Source: Eretmocerus hayati
Taxonomy: Eukaryota > Arthropoda > Insecta > Hymenoptera > Aphelinidae
Reading direction: 5' to 3'
Length of the DNA stretch: 64,000 bases
Assembly (NCBI GenBank): GCA_029851415.1
Contig: CM056743.1
Span: forward strand, 2,046,001-2,110,000
The notes beneath the pieces were generated by a model. It did no database searches. It worked only from the letters and a program-made list of their open reading frames with translations, and was not told where the DNA came from. The position numbers and the translations under genes are program-made. How positions within the stretch are numbered: the stretch's first letter is position 1; every line of letters begins with the position of its first letter. Shown here piece by piece: positions 59,765 through 64,000 of this stretch.

Positions 59765-61355
59765 CAAAAAGTAAGCAAGATAAACATTGTTTAGTTTTTG
59801 TGAACTTCCGACCCCAAAATTTTGTCAACCAGTGGTGTGGGTACGTTTTCGGGATAAGTTTCTGCAAAAATGGTCAAAGACCGTTGGATATACTTCGGCG
59901 GATGAGGATTGAGATTTACGTTCGAGACATGGATCGACGTCTGTTGTAGGACTGAAACGGCTGAAAAGAGTCTTTAGGACCCTGTTCGAACCTCATGTTT
60001 CAGGAGATGTGACCACAACGGGTTGAGTACAGGCTAAAAAATATTCTGAAAAAGGAGCTGTTTATCGGACCTCGAACACGCATCTTTGATTCCACTTTTA
60101 AAGTCTAATATTCACAATAGACTTCGCAAGCCAACATACCCAATATGCACGGGATTTTGACAGGAATTTCCAAATAATCTATCACAGTAGAGTATTTCTT
60201 ACATTGCTCGGGACACTGGATCTGTCACCGACTTTCCTGCCTATGCGTAAACTTCAGGAATGGGCAATGAGATGGTCAAATTAATCGCCATATGAGATTA
60301 TGTATATGGTTAAAGCTCCTAGTCCTACTGTGTAACGGTCTCATTCTACATGCACTAACCCGGCAGTCTGAGCTCGGAGACAACTCAACACTGAACTCAA
60401 TTCAACCGCTGTACAAAGAATGAACTCAGTTATAGAAGCAAATATTATGCGAGTTGAAGAGACTCGAGATGTACACCCAAAAATTATTCTGATGTCAGGG
60501 AAATCGAGTTTCAAATTGATTCAATAATGCTGTTCATGAATACAATACAGAATTCCTAGTCATAAATTGAATTCGATAGAGTCACTGTAGACTTATGATG
60601 ATCTATGCCATCACAAACAAGTACCTAGAAAGTAAACAAGATTTTATCGAGCTCTTCTAGATATAATCACACATTTCAATAAGTATTGACGAAGCATTAA
60701 TACGAGTGGATCCTTCAAGTTGTTTGAAGAAACGCTAAATGCCGCATTCAAAGCTGTTGGATAAAATGATCTTGATCGAACGGCCTCTAAAGATATAATA
60801 ATAATAACAGTCATATGGTATTCTTACGGTATTTGAACCCCAACAGTCCTTCTCCCTCTGCGACAACCTAATTCTCGTCAGTTCCTCTGAATCCACAAGG
60901 ATTGAGGATCTCACTCCAAAGAATAGATTGTTGATGATTATCAAATTAAATCCATGAATAAATCCGGAGTGAGCCAAGTCAGGAACTTCGATTTTTTTCA
61001 ATCTAAGGAGTGAAGTCAGTCCTGCAGTATCGAATCTTCTCACAGTGATCGTTGATTACTTGAAAACACGAATTCCTACACCACGTGAAGTGATCGTACC
61101 TAAAAATAATGTGATCGTTCCGTTGTTAGTTTATTCAACTCAGCTAAAAGATACTTGTTGAAATACTCTAGCCACCAATGCTATGCAGAGTGTCTACATG
61201 AGTATTCTTATCTCGAGATATTTCATGTTAATGTTGCCTTTATACGAGTCAAGTTTGGCCGAAGTTGTATCTTAATTTCCAACTATGCTTGAGAGAAAAA
61301 CGATCGATTCCTTAGACTACCTCAAATCTACTTCTTGCCTTAATTTTTCACTAGC
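59765..61355. other. no gene recognised
   Basis: AT-rich; a 102-codon minus frame at 60735-61043 starts at GTG and has no recognisable motif. Confidence 0.4.
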
Positions 61356-61357
61356 GT

Positions 61358-61490
61358 TTTTGCCTTACTCGCTACCGCTCGTTCGGCTTGTAAATGTTCT
61401 TGATAAGTCATAGGCACCAGAAATGCTTCCATAGTTCAATAAGAATAGTTTTAAAATAATGATTGCTGATCAATTTAAGGTGTCTAAAAA
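61358..61490 (-). repeat. dispersed repeat R, copy 2
   Basis: Reverse-orientation match to 11430-11573. Identity is clear over ACTAGCGTTTTTGCC, TACTCGCTACCGCTCGTTCG, GCTTGTAAATGTTC and TATTGAACT-type words and fades beyond. Confidence 0.6.
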
Positions 61491-61759
61491 AAGTTTTAAA
61501 ATAGTTCGCAAAATTGGTATTATGTCAAATTATACTGGCTAATGGTGGAGATATAACTTCAAGTGAGCAACAATGAATATTGCGGAATTGCATAGTTTCT
61601 TTTCAATTAGCTGAGCTGGTATATCTTTGATGAATCGATTAGGCTGAAAAACTTCCGTTACATGGCGTGAATGTAAAGGGTTAATCAAAGCGATGTCAAT
61701 TCAATTCATTGTGCAGTGTGCATAAGTTGACCGTTGATCTCTGGACTTGGTGCATATAA

Positions 61760-62145
61760 GAGCAACTACAAACTAGAACAAATAAGGCCAAACTAGACCG
61801 AACTAGACCAACCTGATTGGGCCAAACCAAACCGAATTAGACCGACCTAGATTGTACTAGACCTAATTGGACCGAACTAGATCGTATTAGACCATACTAG
61901 ACTGAACTAGACCGAATTAGACCGGAGTAGGCCGAACGAGACTTAATCACCCCAAACTAGACCGAGCTAGACTTAATTAGACCGAACTGAACTGATGTAG
62001 ATTCAATTGGCCCGATCTAGACCCAACTACACCGAGCTAGATCGAAAAGGACCAAATTAGACCGACCTAGATAAAATTAGACCGAATTGGACGGAACTAC
62101 GCCGTATTTGACAGTACTAGACTGAAATAGACCGAATTAGACCTT
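61760..62145 (-). repeat. decanucleotide array (TAGACCGAAT type)
   Basis: A diverged 10-bp unit, TAGACCGAA[CT], about 385 bases; reverse complement of the 10.44-10.93 kb array type. It ends at a 12-bp inverted repeat (CTCTCATTGCTC, 62154-62190). Confidence 0.8.
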
Positions 62146-62369
62146 CTCTCATTGCTCGAGCTTTTCAAAGTGGTGGAAGAGCAATGAGAGTTTACCACTG
62201 ACACGCAGCTCGAGTGGCCGAATGTTCGATGGTTAGAACGTCCTTATATACGAAAGTTCATCTTCGTTAAGCGCTTGCGAGAAAGGTGATTTTAACCCGC
62301 TATTTCTATTTGATTTCTCACCATTTTTACTTTTGGCAGGTCTTCGGCCTTCTGCCGGAGATATATATA

Positions 62370-63309
62370 AGGTAAGTGTACCCAACTTGCCCCCATTAAG
62401 CCATTTTCTTAATAACTTTGGCCCATCTCCATATTTTCCAACGTACCTTAGCTCATTTTAAAGCTTGTTTCAAGACCTTCAAAATAAATTGAGGTACATC
62501 CAATTTGAATCAACTGGAATCAAACTGTTTTAATTCTCCCAAAAGGTGATTTTTGAGAGTTTACAAAAGTGTGTACCCAACTTGCCCCCATGAAGCTTTT
62601 TTCTTAATAAATTTGGTTTACTTCAACGATTTTCAACGTGCTTTAGCTCATTTTGAAGCTTGGTTGAAAATCTTCAAAATGCACTAAACTACGTCCAATT
62701 TGGATTAATTGGAGCCGAACTGTCTCAATTCTTCCAGAATAAATGATGGAAATCAACGATAAAGTGTTTTAATCGCCATGCACGCAGATTTGGAGCTTTT
62801 CGTTAGTTCGGTACAATATTTCTGACCTATTTTGACGTGATAAACACGTTCTGAGTGGTGAAAAAAGTCGTTCTGCACGGCCTTTCGAGATAAACATATG
62901 GGGGCATGTTAGGTACACTCCAATGTTGACATTCTTGTTTACAAATCGTCTCCGTGTTTTGCACATAAAACAGCTCCATATTCAAATTTTGCCATTCTGA
63001 AGAATGGATTTTGAATGTCTTGAAACAAGAAATCGAATGCGCTAAGGTACGTTAAGATTGGTTGAACTCAAAGAATTTGGCACCGATTTTACTGAAGGCG
63101 ATTCCCTCGGTGCTTTCTTAGCTTAGCAATCGCGAAAAATAGAAAAATCACTTTAGATTTTTTGGAGAACGCAGGAATGATTCCGGGTCGACGCAAACCA
63201 TTTACTTTCTCATATTTTAACATAACGAACGTGAAAAAAAATTTCCGGGAGGCCAAGGGGTACCCATCCCCGAGATCGGCATATGGGGGCAAGTTGGGTA
63301 CACTTACCT
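62370..63309. mobile_element. TA-flanked element, AGGTAAGTGTACCC ends
   Basis: Inverted ends AGGTAAGTGTACCCAACTTG with CCCCCAT following, flanked by TA at 62368-62369 and 63310-63311 (TTA also possible on the right). Inner copies of the terminus occur forward near 62572 and reversed near 62899, so it is either internally repetitive or two nested copies. 940 bp, no recognisable protein. Confidence 0.75.
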
Positions 63310-63372
63310 TAGTTAATTATGACACTCGATCGATATGATCGGATATCGTATTTATCACTCGCGAGAATTTCA

Positions 63373-63535
63373 AATTATGGAAGTATATTTGATCGGTCTT
63401 TGCGAGTTAAAGTCAGATGGTATTTCTGAAATTGATCGAGAGTGGCGAAAAATCCATTCTCGATTGATGCCAAAAATTTCAGCAGTACCAGCTGACTTTA
63501 ACTCGCAAAGACCGATCAAATATACTTCCATAATT
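63373..63535. repeat. inverted repeat, 44-bp perfect core
   Basis: 63373-63416 and 63492-63535 are perfect inverses, starting AATTATGGAAGTATATTTGA. With a few mismatches the pairing continues inward about 20 bases more. The right arm abuts a decanucleotide array directly. Confidence 0.9.
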
Positions 63536-63740
63536 CGAACTAGACCTAATTTAACAGAACTAGACCGAACGAGACCTAATTACCCCGAACCAGACCGAGC
63601 TAGACTCTATTAGACCGAAGTCGACCGAATTAGACTAAACCTAACCTAATCAGAAAGGAATAGACCGCATGAGAATAGGTTAGACCGAATTTGACTCAAT
63701 AACGCCAATCTGGACCAAACCAGACCGGACTATACCATCT
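63536..63740 (-). repeat. decanucleotide array, continuation
   Basis: The same TAGACCGAA[CT] unit as at 61.76-62.15 kb. The 62.15-63.54 kb block may be material inserted into, or separating, one original array. Confidence 0.7.
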
Positions 63741-64000
63741 CCATCTAGATATGAAAAAATGATCATTAAGGATATTTCTCTCTCCAGCAATGAACAATAT
63801 CTATACCTTTATTACCCATCTCGTTTGACTCAATCAATACACTAATTTCAAAATGGTTATTTATATCAAAGAATGTAATTCTACTCAAACAGACAACCAT
63901 TAGAATCTAATAGACAGTGAAAACTTGAGTGACTTTCACTGAAACTCTAGGAATTTTCACAGAAATTCCAGTGAAAGTTTCACTGAAACTTTTGCGATTT
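63741..64000. other. no gene; TTTCACTGAAA words at the window edge
   Basis: From about 63917 CAGTGAAA and TTTCACTGAAA recur in both orientations up to the edge. This may be the end of an element that continues outside the window. Confidence 0.35.

Noticed and set aside
62200..62260. tRNA-like GTGGCCGAATGTTCGATGGT on the plus strand
   Set aside because: No B box at the expected spacing and no terminator; too weak to call.

Overview
This window looks like a piece of a eukaryotic, probably insect, nuclear genome: AT-rich, no operons or ribosome-binding sites, splice-like exon boundaries, and many small cut-and-paste transposon derivatives of types common in insects (TTAA-flanked piggyBac-like, TA-flanked Tc1/mariner or pogo-like, 8-bp-duplication hAT-like, and one Mutator-like element with a 9-bp duplication). 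The species cannot be named from the sequence. Almost all listed reading frames are chance frames inside repeats.

Layout. 0.2-8 kb: a tRNA-like locus, a ~195-bp tandem satellite (1.34-3.19 kb), a CpG-rich promoter-like region followed by four splice-compatible exons (3.5-4.8 kb), and a pair of CTCF-like GGCGCC motifs (7.3 kb). 8.3-14.5 kb: a foldback MITE carrying a nested pogo-like MITE, a 14-bp and a 10-bp minisatellite, a hAT-type MITE with a perfect 8-bp duplication, and nested mariner-like palindromes. 17.4-22.6 kb: a TTAA-flanked piggyBac-like MITE and two foldback elements. 25-32 kb: three decayed coding stretches (two on +, one on -), one of them split by a MITE whose removal restores the frame, plus a GATCAG-rich inverted-repeat element and a TTAA-flanked MITE. 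32.4-44.5 kb: decanucleotide arrays, two inverted copies of one ~300-bp element, ~315-bp tandem repeats split by a solo LTR, a 3.4-kb GATGAATGA-type array carrying hairpin modules, and an ~890-bp near-palindrome. 45-49.3 kb: a hAT-type MITE and ~75-bp tandem repeats. 49.5-51.8 kb: the one convincing protein gene, a 395-residue secreted, heavily glycosylated, cysteine-rich protein of unknown family on the minus strand. 52.15-56.83 kb: an apparently young Mutator-like element with 604-bp terminal inverted repeats that look almost identical by eye. 57-64 kb: more inverted-repeat elements, a perfect 52-bp palindrome, a 67-bp micro-insertion, and further decanucleotide arrays.

Overall the region reads as a transposon graveyard with one intact secreted-protein gene, one plausible spliced gene, and the eroded remains of at least three older genes. 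Nesting gives relative ages: several MITEs sit inside other elements and the empty-site sequence can be read from the partner arm or a paralogous copy. All identities and alignments were made by eye.
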